This document shows positions 19,029-28,373 of a stretch of 64,000 nt of DNA, piece after piece. The notes beneath the pieces were generated by a model. The model had not been told where the DNA came from. It saw only the letters and a program-made list of their open reading frames with translations, and made no database searches. The translations under genes and the position numbers were made by a program. This DNA comes from Flavobacterium arcticum. GTDB taxonomy: Bacteria; Bacteroidota; Bacteroidia; Flavobacteriales; Flavobacteriaceae. The DNA lies in the NCBI RefSeq assembly GCF_003344925.1, contig NZ_CP031188.1, forward strand, positions 366,001 through 430,000, read 5' to 3'. The number at the start of each line of letters is the position of its first letter. Position 1 is the first letter of the stretch.

Positions 19029-19280
19029 ATGACAAAAATAGCCATCGCTACAGAAACTAATTTCTGGGGCAAAATACTCATCAATCAATTTAAAAGCATT
19101 ACTCACGAAATTGTAGTATTTACTACTGGTAAAACAGAAACACTAAATACCATAAAATATATTAACTGGATTCCTAGTAGTAATTGACAAAAAGAGCTTG
19201 AAGGGACTGATATATTAATTAACCTTAGCGGAAACTCTATAGAGTGTTGTAATATACAACTCAATAATTATCTTAACTGT
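19029..19280 (+). pseudogene. Decayed N-terminal fragment of a TIGR01777-type epimerase gene
   Basis: The frame from ATG 19029 reads MTKIAIATETNFWGKILINQ and continues to NWIPSSN, then TGA at 19185-19187, then in the same frame ELEGTDILINLSGNSIECC. This is clearly a diverged copy of the first ~80 residues of the intact gene at 19646 (IIAAGTGFLGKVLITHF, YVNWDAKT, ELEDADVLINLAGKSVDC). The in-frame TGA and the lack of the remaining ~220 residues mark it as a pseudogene. The frame runs in phase into the membrane-protein gene at 19281. Confidence 0.85.
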
Positions 19281-19643
19281 ATGAAAATACTTCACATAAT
19301 CAATTCACTCGCTTTAGGTATTACTTTAATACTATATTGCACCGTTATATATTTTATCTACGGAATGTACGCTCAACTATTTTTAGGAGCATTACAATTA
19401 ATTCCAGCTATAATTATAAGTCTTTTTTACCGTAAAAAACTAATTTCAAAAACAAAAAAACTGTTGATTATTTACTGGCTTAATGTCTTATTATGTTTAT
19501 CTCTCGTATACACGTCTAGGCACTATGACAACTTTGGTTTTCAATTTTTATCGCTAGTTTTATTGTTTATATATCCCATATCTACAGCATGCTATTTTGT
19601 ATATCTTACGTACATCATTAATAAAAGCTTCAAAAAAATCTAA
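19281..19643 (+). CDS. Hypothetical membrane protein
   Basis: A 120-residue protein with about four membrane segments (IINSLALGITLILYCTVIYFI, ALQLIPAIIISLFY, LLIIYWLNVLLCLSLVYTS, FLSLVLLFIYPISTACYFVYL). No family recognised. Its ATG lies at the end of the decayed epimerase fragment and in the same frame, so this start is uncertain only in the sense that a fusion once existed. It ends 2 nt before the intact epimerase gene. Confidence 0.65.
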   Translation: MKILHIINSLALGITLILYCTVIYFIYGMYAQLFLGALQLIPAIIISLFYRKKLISKTKKLLIIYWLNVLLCLSLVYTSRHYDNFGFQFLSLVLLFIYPISTACYFVYLTYIINKSFKKI

Positions 19644-19645
19644 TC

Positions 19646-20548
19646 ATGAAAAAACTAATTATAGCAGCAGGCACAGGTTTTTTAGGTAAAGTACTCATCA
19701 CCCATTTTAAAGATAAAACGGACGAAATAGTAATTCTTACACGTGGCAAATCACGTAAAGAAAACAATATATACTATGTAAACTGGGATGCCAAAACCAT
19801 GACAGGTTGGGAAACGGAGCTGGAAGACGCTGATGTACTCATTAACCTTGCAGGAAAATCAGTCGATTGTAGGTATAATGAAAGTAACAAAAACAAAATT
19901 ATAACATCGCGTATTGACAGCACAGCGGTACTCAACAAAGCTGTTTTACAATGTATCAATCCGCCAAAACATTGGTTAAACTCATCTACTGCCACCATCT
20001 ACCGCCACAGCCTCGACAAACAAATGGATGAAACAACAGGCGACATTGGTTTTGACTTTTCTATGAATGTAGCAAAAATGTGGGAACGCACTTTTTTTCA
20101 GACAGAAACTCCGAAAACTAAAAAAACGGCATTACGTACTTCTATTGTTTTAGGTAAAAATGGCGGAGCTTACCCCATGCTGAAAAAGTTAACACAACTT
20201 GGTTTTGGCGGCAAGCAGGGTAACGGCAGGCAGTTTGTAAGCTGGATTCACGAACTGGATTTTGCCCGTGCCGTAGCATTTATAATCGAAAAAGAACTGG
20301 AAGGCAAAATAAACATTGTATCTCCAGCTCCTGTGCGAAATAAAGATTTTATGAAAACATTACAACACAGGGTTAGTATGCCAATAGCTATCCCTATCAG
20401 TAAAACATTGCTTAAAATAGGCGCAGCAATTGTAGGCACAGAAACTGAACTCGTATTAAAAAGCCGAAACGTAATACCTGCCCGATTACAAGAAGAGGGC
20501 TTTACATTTAAATATGAAAATTTAGAAAATGCTTTGAAAGACCTTTAA
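19646..20548 (+). CDS. TIGR01777 family NAD-dependent epimerase
   Basis: A 300-residue extended-SDR protein: a Rossmann start IAAGTGFLGKVLI (residues ~5-17), LINLAGKSVDC, STATIYRHS, and a C-terminal DUF1731-like part (MPIAIPISKTLLKIG, LKSRNVIPARLQEEGFTF). The family (cell-division-inhibitor SulA-like YfcH) binds NAD(P) but its substrate is unknown. It is the last gene of the operon and its stop abuts the convergent UbiA-like gene. A decayed copy of its 5' end sits at 19029-19280. Confidence 0.9.
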   Translation: MKKLIIAAGTGFLGKVLITHFKDKTDEIVILTRGKSRKENNIYYVNWDAKTMTGWETELEDADVLINLAGKSVDCRYNESNKNKIITSRIDSTAVLNKAVLQCINPPKHWLNSSTATIYRHSLDKQMDETTGDIGFDFSMNVAKMWERTFFQTETPKTKKTALRTSIVLGKNGGAYPMLKKLTQLGFGGKQGNGRQFVSWIHELDFARAVAFIIEKELEGKINIVSPAPVRNKDFMKTLQHRVSMPIAIPISKTLLKIGAAIVGTETELVLKSRNVIPARLQEEGFTFKYENLENALKDL

Positions 20549-21367
20549 TTAAAAAGTTGATACCAAAAGTACTAACCCCAACCAAAATATCGGGATGCTT
20601 TCTACCCAAAAAAGTGTATAGTATTTCGGTCGGTTAGGAGTAGCAAAAATAGTAAATAATGCGGTAGCTATTACAAGCGTAATATTTGCCCCTAGTTGTT
20701 TTAAATCTATATCGCTTTTAAAAAATTCTAAACAAAAAAATGGTAATAATAGAGCAAGGTTTAACCATTTTGTTTTCTGTACTCCTATTTTTTGAGGAAC
20801 AGTCATAAGCTCAGGATCATCGTCTTTAGAGTCAATAATCTCAAAAATAAGTATTAGAATAATAACCAATAAAAAACGCTGAATAAATTTAAGCACCACA
20901 TCAGTCGATACTGCTATTCCTGCATCAAACAAAGGCAATAATGTAGTAATACCTGCCCAGCACAGTGCAACCATATAAATTTTAATACCCACCCAGTTGC
21001 GCATATTTTTCTTTTTCGGAAAAAAAGGCACGGTATAAAGCAACGTAAGTGCAAAAAATATAAGACTAACAAGTTGGGTTTTACGTTCCAAAAACAAAAA
21101 ACTAGCACCTGCGGCTAATAACGTTAAAGAGCTCATTATAGCAATAGCTTTTATTTCGGGGGTAATATGCCTCTTATTACGGAAAAGGCTTTCGTATTTC
21201 ACAAAATTATACCCCGTTATAGTACCAAAAAAAGCAAAAGCTGGCATAGGCACATCAAAAGGTATATGAAACATATGCAAGGTCATGAGCAATAATGACA
21301 ATACTGAAAAAGCAACATGTATGCTACCGTGTATGTAAAAATGAAATATCGCCTTGAGTGCCTTCAT
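20549..21367 (-). CDS. UbiA-like integral membrane protein
   Basis: A 272-residue protein with seven to nine membrane segments. The second UbiA motif appears as EIIDSKDDDPELMTVPQKIG, with the Asp-rich loop that binds Mg-diphosphate. The usual first motif (NDxxDxxxD) is replaced by GYNFVKYESL, so the second Asp pair is degenerate. It is likely a UbiA-superfamily member, but prenyltransferase activity should not be assumed. It is convergent with the epimerase with no intergenic gap and is not in that operon. Confidence 0.65.
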   Translation of the reverse strand: MKALKAIFHFYIHGSIHVAFSVLSLLLMTLHMFHIPFDVPMPAFAFFGTITGYNFVKYESLFRNKRHITPEIKAIAIMSSLTLLAAGASFLFLERKTQLVSLIFFALTLLYTVPFFPKKKNMRNWVGIKIYMVALCWAGITTLLPLFDAGIAVSTDVVLKFIQRFLLVIILILIFEIIDSKDDDPELMTVPQKIGVQKTKWLNLALLLPFFCLEFFKSDIDLKQLGANITLVIATALFTIFATPNRPKYYTLFWVESIPIFWLGLVLLVSTF

Positions 21368-21464
21368 TCAGCAAAAATAATCAATCTGCTAAAAGTAATA
21401 CGTTTAAGATGAAAAATTCACAAAATCGAGCTTAAAAAAGCATTTTAATTCGGATATAAATAAT

Positions 21465-21472
21465 TACTTTTG
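21465..21472 (+). promoter_or_regulatory. Putative gcvP promoter -7 element (TACTTTTG)
   Basis: TACTTTTG matches TAnnTTTG and lies 30 nt before the gcvP ATG. The upstream DNA is A/T-rich. Confidence 0.55.
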
Positions 21473-21502
21473 TGCCACTAAAAAACAACGCATAAAATAT
21501 AC

Positions 21503-24352
21503 ATGAGAACAGATGCTTTTGCTTTAAGACACATTGGCCCAAGAGAAAATGACTTGCAGCATATGTTGAAAACCATAGGTACAGAATCTATGGAACAACT
21601 GATATACGAAACACTACCAGATGATATTCGCCTAAAAGAGCCATTACAGTTAGATCCTGCTATGACCGAATATGAGTATATGAATCACATTAGGGAGTTG
21701 GGAGCTAAAAACAAAATATACAAATCATACATTGGTTTAGGCTACCACGCTACCATAGTGCCAGGACCTATCCAAAGAAACATACTAGAAAACCCAGGTT
21801 GGTACACTGCCTACACACCATACCAAGCAGAGATAGCACAAGGTCGTCTTGAAGCATTACTTAACTTCCAGACTACTATAATAGAGCTTACTGGTATGGA
21901 AATAGCCAATGCATCGTTACTTGACGAAAGTACATCTGCTGCCGAGGCTATGGCACTACTTTTTGATGTTCGCACACGCGAGCAAAAGAAAAACAACGTA
22001 AATAAATTTTTTGTATCTGAGGAGATACTTCCACAAACCCTTTCGGTATTAGAAACACGCTCTATTCCTATTGGTGTAGAACTTGTTGTAGGTAATCATG
22101 AAGAGTTTGATTTTTCAGATGAATTTTTCGGAGCTTTATTACAATATCCAGGCAAATTCGGACAAGTATATGACTATGCTAGTTTTATTACTAAAGCAAA
22201 AGAAAACAATATAAAAATAGCCGTAGCTGCCGATATATTGAGTCTTGTAAAACTAGTTCCTCCGGGAGAGCTTGGTGCGGATGTGGTAGTAGGTACTACA
22301 CAACGTTTTGGTATCCCTATGGGCTACGGAGGCCCTCATGCTGCTTACTTTGCTACTAAGGAAGAATACAAACGTAGTATGCCAGGTAGAATTATTGGGG
22401 TAACCGTAGATGCTAATGGTAATCGTGCATTACGTATGGCACTGCAAACACGTGAACAACATATTAAGCGTGAAAAAGCAACTTCAAATATATGTACAGC
22501 ACAAGTGCTACTTGCTGTTATGGCAGGTATGTATGCTGTATATCATGGTCCTAAAGGGTTACGATATATTGCTAATAAAATACACCGCTCGGCAGTAACT
22601 ACAGCCGAAGCACTTAACGAGCTTGGTGTATATCAAGCAAACTCATCGTTCTTTGACACTATTGTTGTTAAAACCGATGTAGCTAAAGTACAGGCTGCTG
22701 CCGAAGCAGAATCGATTAACTTTTATTATATCGACAGAGAAACGGTTTCAATTTCATTTAATGAAACAACCTCTCTAAAAGACATTAATAATATTGTACA
22801 AATATTTGCCGAAGCAATAGGTAGAGAAATTGACCCTATAACAGAGCTATCTGGCGAGAGTACAATACCTCACGAAATACAACGTACAAGCGACTTCTTG
22901 CAACATGAAGTATTTAACAAATACCATTCAGAAACTGCTTTAATGCGTTACATCAAGAAATTAGAGCGTCGTGACCTTGCCTTAAACCACTCGATGATAT
23001 CTTTAGGGTCTTGTACTATGAAACTGAATGCTGCTACCGAGATGTTACCATTGAGTTTACCTTACTGGAACAGCATTCACCCGTTTGCCCCAATGGAGCA
23101 GGCAGAAGGTTACCAAATAATGCTTAAAAAACTAGAAGAGCAACTCAATGTTATTACTGGTTTTGCAGGTACTACACTGCAACCAAACTCTGGAGCGCAA
23201 GGTGAGTATGCAGGACTTATGGTTATTCGTGCTTACCATCAGTCTAATGGTGATGACCATAGAGATATTGCTTTAATACCAGCATCGGCACACGGTACTA
23301 ACCCTGCTTCAGCTATTATGGCTGGAATGAAAGTAGTAGTTACTAAAACTTCTGAAAATGGTAATATTGATGTAGAAGATCTTAGATCTAAAGCAGAACA
23401 ATACAAAGACAGACTGTCTTGCCTTATGGTTACTTACCCATCTACACATGGTGTATATGAAGCATCCATTAAAGAGATTACTAAAATAATTCATGATAAC
23501 GGCGGACAAGTATATATGGATGGTGCTAACATGAATGCTCAGGTTGGGCTTACTAACCCTGCAACCATTGGTGCTGACGTTTGTCACCTTAACCTGCACA
23601 AAACATTTGCTATACCTCACGGTGGTGGTGGTCCAGGTGTTGGTCCTATTTGTGTAGCAGAACATTTAGTTCCGTTTTTACCAACTAACCCAATAGTACC
23701 TACTGGCGGTAGCAATGCCATTACAGCTATATCAGGTGCGCCATGGGGCTCGGCATTAGTTTGCCTTATATCTTATGGCTATATCACTATGCTTGGCGAA
23801 GAAGGACTTACCGATTCGACTAAATATGCGATATTAAACGCCAATTACATAAAAGAAAAGCTAAAAGGTCATTACCAAACACTATATACTGGTGAAATGG
23901 GTAGAGCTGCTCACGAAATGATTATTGAGTGCCGACCTTTTAAACAAAAAGGTATTGAGGTTACTGATATTGCAAAACGTTTAATGGATTATGGTTTCCA
24001 TGCTCCTACGGTATCTTTCCCAGTAGCAGGAACACTAATGATAGAGCCTACTGAGAGTGAAAACGTAGAGGAACTTGATCGTTTTTGTGATGCTATGATA
24101 GCCATCAGAAAAGAAATTGAAGAAGTTGATGCTGATGATAAAAACAACGTGCTTAAAAATGCACCGCACACACTAGCAATGCTTACTGCTGACGAATGGT
24201 TACTACCTTATACCAGAGAGAAAGCAGCATTTCCGCTAGATTATATTGCTGATAATAAATTTTGGCCTGCCGTAAGAAGAGTTGATGATGCCTATGGCGA
24301 CAGAAACTTAATATGTTCTTGCGCGCCTATAGAGGCTTATATGGAAAATTAA
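21503..24352 (+). CDS. gcvP: Glycine dehydrogenase (decarboxylating), P-protein
   Basis: The P-protein decarboxylates glycine and transfers the aminomethyl group to the H-protein lipoyl arm in the glycine cleavage system. At 949 residues it is the fused (single-chain) form with both halves present: MRTDAFALRHIGPRE at the start, and the PLP site NLHKTFAIPHGGGGPG with Lys700 in the C-terminal half. No gcvT or gcvH is in this window. A terminator hairpin follows at 24355-24378. Confidence 0.98.
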   Translation: MRTDAFALRHIGPRENDLQHMLKTIGTESMEQLIYETLPDDIRLKEPLQLDPAMTEYEYMNHIRELGAKNKIYKSYIGLGYHATIVPGPIQRNILENPGWYTAYTPYQAEIAQGRLEALLNFQTTIIELTGMEIANASLLDESTSAAEAMALLFDVRTREQKKNNVNKFFVSEEILPQTLSVLETRSIPIGVELVVGNHEEFDFSDEFFGALLQYPGKFGQVYDYASFITKAKENNIKIAVAADILSLVKLVPPGELGADVVVGTTQRFGIPMGYGGPHAAYFATKEEYKRSMPGRIIGVTVDANGNRALRMALQTREQHIKREKATSNICTAQVLLAVMAGMYAVYHGPKGLRYIANKIHRSAVTTAEALNELGVYQANSSFFDTIVVKTDVAKVQAAAEAESINFYYIDRETVSISFNETTSLKDINNIVQIFAEAIGREIDPITELSGESTIPHEIQRTSDFLQHEVFNKYHSETALMRYIKKLERRDLALNHSMISLGSCTMKLNAATEMLPLSLPYWNSIHPFAPMEQAEGYQIMLKKLEEQLNVITGFAGTTLQPNSGAQGEYAGLMVIRAYHQSNGDDHRDIALIPASAHGTNPASAIMAGMKVVVTKTSENGNIDVEDLRSKAEQYKDRLSCLMVTYPSTHGVYEASIKEITKIIHDNGGQVYMDGANMNAQVGLTNPATIGADVCHLNLHKTFAIPHGGGGPGVGPICVAEHLVPFLPTNPIVPTGGSNAITAISGAPWGSALVCLISYGYITMLGEEGLTDSTKYAILNANYIKEKLKGHYQTLYTGEMGRAAHEMIIECRPFKQKGIEVTDIAKRLMDYGFHAPTVSFPVAGTLMIEPTESENVEELDRFCDAMIAIRKEIEEVDADDKNNVLKNAPHTLAMLTADEWLLPYTREKAAFPLDYIADNKFWPAVRRVDDAYGDRNLICSCAPIEAYMEN

Positions 24353-24354
24353 GA

Positions 24355-24380
24355 AAATGGCTGCTAATGCAGCCATTTTT
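24355..24380 (+). terminator. Intrinsic terminator after gcvP
   Basis: AAATGGCTGC (24355-24364), loop TAAT, GCAGCCATTT (24369-24378), then TT and an A/T-rich run. It lies directly after the gcvP stop and 26 nt before the truncated haemoglobin start. Confidence 0.85.
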
Positions 24381-24405
24381 ATTTATACTCCAAATAAATT
24401 TTAAA

Positions 24406-24774
24406 ATGAAAGATATAGAAACAAGAGCCGATATTGAACTTTTTATGCGAGAGTTTTATAACAGATTGCTTACAGACTCTGCTATAAGCTATATGTTTAC
24501 TGATGTTGCCAAAATAAACCTTGAAGAGCATCTGCCCCACCTCACTGATTTTTGGGAACAGACTTTATTTCATAAAGGTATATATCGCAAAAATGTTTTA
24601 CAGATACACCACGAACTGAATGATAAAGAAACCATTACCGACTTACATTTTGAAATATGGTTGAGCCATTTTAACAATACAGCAGATACTCTTTTCTCTG
24701 GAACCAATGCCGAGAAAATAAAAACAAGAGCACTATCTATAGCATCGGTTATGAAAATAAAGATATTTAATTAA
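24406..24774 (+). CDS. Group III truncated haemoglobin
   Basis: A 122-residue 2-on-2 globin. Visible elements are FMREFYNRLLTDSAISYMFTDV, LEEHLPHLTDFWEQTLF (the distal region with the HLP-DFW pattern of group III), and IHHELNDKETITDLHFEIWLSHF, where the proximal His is likely in the LHFEIW helix area. The start at 24406 (ATG AAA GAT) is chosen over an upstream frame opening at 24313 that overlaps gcvP and the terminator. Group III truncated globins bind O2/NO, but the physiological role is uncertain. Confidence 0.88.
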   Translation: MKDIETRADIELFMREFYNRLLTDSAISYMFTDVAKINLEEHLPHLTDFWEQTLFHKGIYRKNVLQIHHELNDKETITDLHFEIWLSHFNNTADTLFSGTNAEKIKTRALSIASVMKIKIFN

Positions 24775-24898
24775 AATACTACTTATTTCTTAAAAAAATA
24801 CCCTAAAAAAAAGAATACAACAATTCGTATGCATGCATAGCTTTGTTTCTTTAACATTTCTTTTTATTTCAGTATATTAGCTCTAAAAATAGGATAAC

Positions 24899-25957
24899 AT
24901 GAACATAAAGATTACGGGGTGTGGAAGTTATATTCCCAACCGCGCCGTTACCAATAAGGACTTTGCAGCACATGTATTCCTCGAAGAAAATGGTAGCCCA
25001 CTACAATACACTAACGACGTTATAACTAGTAAGTTTAAAAAAATAACAGGCATTGAAGAACGTCGTTATGTAGAGACTGAACTTGTAACTTCGGATATTG
25101 CATTTTTTGCCGCAGAGAAAGCAATTGCAGATGCTGGTATCGACAAAGAATCGTTAGATTATATAATACTCGCCCATAACTTTGGCGATGTAAAAGAAGG
25201 AGCTATACAATCGGATATGTTACCAAGCATTGCTGCACGAGTGAAACATAGTTTAGGCATTAAAAACTCTAAATGTGTAGCTTATGATATTCTTTTTGGA
25301 TGCCCTGGATGGATAGAAGGCGTTATACAAGCACAAGCTTACATAAAAGCTGGCATGGCAAAACGATGCTTAGTTGTTGGTGCAGAAACTTTATCACGTG
25401 TAGTAGATCCGCATGACCGCGATAGCATGATATATTCTGATGGTGCAGGTGCTACTGTAATAGAAGCTACTAATGATGAAGGCGGCATACTAGCACACGA
25501 AACCGCATCATTCACCCACGAAGAAGCCTATTTCTTATTTTTCGGAAAATCTTATAATCAAGACCATGATTCAGATGTACGCTATATAAAAATGCATGGC
25601 AGAAAAATATATGAATTTGCACTAAGCCAAGTACCTCTAGCCATGAAAGAGTGCTTGGACAAGAGTGGCATCGACATTAAAGATCTTAAGAAAGTAATTA
25701 TACACCAAGCAAATGAAAAAATGGATGAAGCCATTATTCAGCGCTTTTATAAACTATACAACCAAGCTCCGCCAGAAGGGGTTATGCCTATGTGCATACA
25801 AAAATTAGGAAATAGCAGTGTAGCAACAATACCTACACTATATGACCTACTAACAAAAGGCGAAGTTGAGCATCAAGAACTTAATAAAGGTGATGTAGTA
25901 TTATTTGCTTCAGTTGGTGGAGGAATGAATATTAATGCTATTACCTATAGAGTATAA
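24899..25957 (+). CDS. 3-oxoacyl-ACP synthase III family protein (FabH-like)
   Basis: A 352-residue thiolase-fold condensing enzyme. Catalytic Cys135 lies in DILFGCPGW, His269 in VIIHQANEKMD and Asn305 in QKLGNSSVATIP, the Cys-His-Asn triad of KAS III. The start is MNIKITGCGSYIPNRAVTN. It is not next to other fatty-acid genes, so this is probably a divergent paralogue rather than the primary FabH; the starter unit is unknown. About 120 bp of AT-rich DNA precede it. The convergent flippase gene follows. Confidence 0.9.
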   Translation: MNIKITGCGSYIPNRAVTNKDFAAHVFLEENGSPLQYTNDVITSKFKKITGIEERRYVETELVTSDIAFFAAEKAIADAGIDKESLDYIILAHNFGDVKEGAIQSDMLPSIAARVKHSLGIKNSKCVAYDILFGCPGWIEGVIQAQAYIKAGMAKRCLVVGAETLSRVVDPHDRDSMIYSDGAGATVIEATNDEGGILAHETASFTHEEAYFLFFGKSYNQDHDSDVRYIKMHGRKIYEFALSQVPLAMKECLDKSGIDIKDLKKVIIHQANEKMDEAIIQRFYKLYNQAPPEGVMPMCIQKLGNSSVATIPTLYDLLTKGEVEHQELNKGDVVLFASVGGGMNINAITYRV

Positions 25958-25965
25958 CAGTTAAC

Positions 25966-27435
25966 TTATTTTAGCTTAATAATTTTTAAGGCTTTGTCTA
26001 TCCATATATTTACTTGGTAGACGAGCCTTAATTTATATATAACCATTACATTCATCAATAAAGAAAGTCCTACTTTATAAATGAGGTTAATAAAATTTGA
26101 ACCTGTATTAGGCAATAAAAATATTATAACTCCTGACAATAAGAATATTACAGCCAATTTTAAAAAAGCCCTATCAAAGGGTAATAACCCAAACTTTTTA
26201 TAAATAAACCATAGTTTAGCAATATTAAATATCGTCATTGCTATAAGTGAAGCATAAGCCACGCCAGCTATACCTAAGTTTGTATAATATATAAACCACA
26301 GGTTTAGTGACACATTTAAAACGGTAAGTAATACTACTGCAATCAGGTTAAACCTATAATAGCTTGAATACGTAATAATTTCAGAATTAAAACCTGTAGC
26401 CATATTAATAAGTACACTAAAACCAAGAATAAGAATAATTGGCAAAGATGCTTGTAAACTATCGCCTGTAGGTAAAAGTGAAAATAAATCGTTAACACCT
26501 AGAAATATACAACTATATAAAACAGCACCAATAAAAAACAATAGGCGTGCTACTTCTTTATATTTCATGTTAAGTTCCTGTATATTATTATTTTTCAAAT
26601 AACCTGATACTATAGGCGCATATATAGCAAACATACCTATAGCTGGTATTTGCAGCGTACTAGCAAGCGTTACCCCAATACTAAAACTACCATTTGCTTC
26701 CATCGAAATGAGTTCTGGTATTACTATACCATCTATACGGAATGCCAGTAATGAACCAAGGCTACCTGCAAAAGCATACAGGCTATAACGTAAATAATCT
26801 TTACGCGGTATTTGTTCAAAAAGCGTCTTAAACTCATAGTTAATCCCTGGTTTAAACCTTTTAAACAGATATATTGCTGTTAAAACTAAAACGAGAAGAT
26901 AGCCTGAAATATAAAAGTATAACGAAGTGTAAACCTCTAAAATATCATTGATTAATAACAAAAAAAGTATAGGGAGTACAATTTTAGGAATCAGTTTCTC
27001 ATAAAGTGTAGGCACTGCAATTTTCTGCATATCCTGAGCTTGTCTTTTAAAAAGCTCTATAAAAGCAAGAGAAACAGCAACAGGGAATGCAAAATAGAGT
27101 ATTTGAGCATTATCAAAACTAGAAATATTTACAAATAATGGTATTGCAATCAGTACAACAACACTTATAAATAAAATAGAAAAAATACTGTAATTAAACA
27201 GTTTTTTACGAAGGTTCTCATCAAGCGAAGGGTAAAATTTTATTAGCGCCTGCGAAGCCCCAAGTACCATTATAGGGTATAACAGTTGTGCTATATTATC
27301 AATATAACGCACCGTACCCAGAAAAGCTTTATTATTAGGGTAAATAAACAATACAGACACTATGCCAATAGCTGTACCAATATAATTGATAAGCGTAAAC
27401 AACAATACCTGTTTTGATGATGCTTTTTTATCCAT
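25966..27435 (-). CDS. Polysaccharide flippase (Wzx/MATE-like)
   Basis: A 489-residue integral membrane protein with about 12-14 hydrophobic segments and the polysaccharide-biosynthesis pattern (YIDNIAQLLYPIMVLGASQALIKF, KLWFIYKKFGLLPFD near the end). It probably moves a lipid-linked glycan across the inner membrane. Its ATG overlaps the last 8 nt of the glycosyltransferase upstream, so the two are co-transcribed and probably coupled. Acceptor and glycan are unknown. Confidence 0.87.
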   Translation of the reverse strand: MDKKASSKQVLLFTLINYIGTAIGIVSVLFIYPNNKAFLGTVRYIDNIAQLLYPIMVLGASQALIKFYPSLDENLRKKLFNYSIFSILFISVVVLIAIPLFVNISSFDNAQILYFAFPVAVSLAFIELFKRQAQDMQKIAVPTLYEKLIPKIVLPILFLLLINDILEVYTSLYFYISGYLLVLVLTAIYLFKRFKPGINYEFKTLFEQIPRKDYLRYSLYAFAGSLGSLLAFRIDGIVIPELISMEANGSFSIGVTLASTLQIPAIGMFAIYAPIVSGYLKNNNIQELNMKYKEVARLLFFIGAVLYSCIFLGVNDLFSLLPTGDSLQASLPIILILGFSVLINMATGFNSEIITYSSYYRFNLIAVVLLTVLNVSLNLWFIYYTNLGIAGVAYASLIAMTIFNIAKLWFIYKKFGLLPFDRAFLKLAVIFLLSGVIIFLLPNTGSNFINLIYKVGLSLLMNVMVIYKLRLVYQVNIWIDKALKIIKLK

Positions 27436-28312
27436 TTACGGCTGATTTTCGTCGAGCTTTTTTTATTTTACTGGAGTTAAATATATTATTAAAATAATAG
27501 GTTATCAATTTTAAAAACAAATTTATAGCCCCGTTAACACCATAAAATTTGCTAAAATATTTTGGCAAGCCTACAACTTCTTTCAATGCCAATAAACGAC
27601 TTTTGGAAAAACTGTGATTAATATCGAGCAGTGTAGCTAATATTTTGTACTTCGACTGTATTATGTCCTTTTTTAGGTTTCTTGTTATTACTCTATCATG
27701 TATTATTTTAGCATCAAGGTCTATACCTATCAAAAAGCCATGATATTTTACACGGTCGCAGTAGTTTCTATCTTCTCCATAATGTCCGAATAGCGGTTCG
27801 AAAAAACCAACTCGTTCTATACACTTCCTACTCATCATCCAGGCTGCCGCATTTACAAAAGGTACTGCAACTGAATTTATATATTGTAAATCAGAATAAG
27901 ATCTGGACAAATAAGTACTAAAAGCCGTATCATAACTTTTACCGTTACCACTATAATGCATAGGGCTTAAAATACCCAGCTTTGAATCTTTCTCCATTTT
28001 AGCGATAAGGCTACTAATGGTATTGTTAAAAACCCATGCATCCTGATTAAGTAGAAAAACATAATCTGCACCCTGCGCTAAAGCCTTTTGAATACCAATA
28101 TTATTACCCTTGCCAAAACCTAAGTTCTCATTAGCTTGTATTAAACTAACCTCTTCATATTTATCTAATAAAGCAACAGTATTGTCAGTTGAACAATTAT
28201 CAATAACTATAATAGTAACAGGGTAATCAGACTGGAGTAAAGAACTTATATTCCTATCTACCCAATGCGCACCATTATAAGTAACAATAACTACAAAAAC
28301 TTTCTTATTCAA
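27428..28312 (-). CDS. Glycosyltransferase family 2 (rhamnosyltransferase-like)
   Basis: A 294-residue GT-A enzyme. The nucleotide-sugar fold shows VVIVTYNGAHWVDRNISSLL, the ribose-binding NCSTDNT, and the DxD-like metal site LLNQDAWV, followed by MMSRKCIERVGFFEPLFGHYGEDRNYC, the catalytic-base area (ED). It resembles GT2 enzymes that add rhamnose or similar to O-antigen or exopolysaccharide. It shares a transcript with the flippase and is divergent from the next GT2 gene. Confidence 0.88.
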   Translation of the reverse strand: MNKKVFVVIVTYNGAHWVDRNISSLLQSDYPVTIIVIDNCSTDNTVALLDKYEEVSLIQANENLGFGKGNNIGIQKALAQGADYVFLLNQDAWVFNNTISSLIAKMEKDSKLGILSPMHYSGNGKSYDTAFSTYLSRSYSDLQYINSVAVPFVNAAAWMMSRKCIERVGFFEPLFGHYGEDRNYCDRVKYHGFLIGIDLDAKIIHDRVITRNLKKDIIQSKYKILATLLDINHSFSKSRLLALKEVVGLPKYFSKFYGVNGAINLFLKLITYYFNNIFNSSKIKKARRKSAVNG

Positions 28313-28373
28313 GGCTGTACGGTTTTTCTAATAGCACAAAAATAGCCATATTTGCATCCATTTCTGCACAAAT

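Noticed and set aside
19185-19187. In-frame TGA read as selenocysteine
   Set aside because: No SECIS-like hairpin is evident, the family has no Sec at this position, and the rest of the gene is missing; a nonsense mutation is simpler.
24313-24405. Upstream start for the truncated haemoglobin
   Set aside because: It overlaps the gcvP end and the terminator hairpin and adds residues with no globin character.
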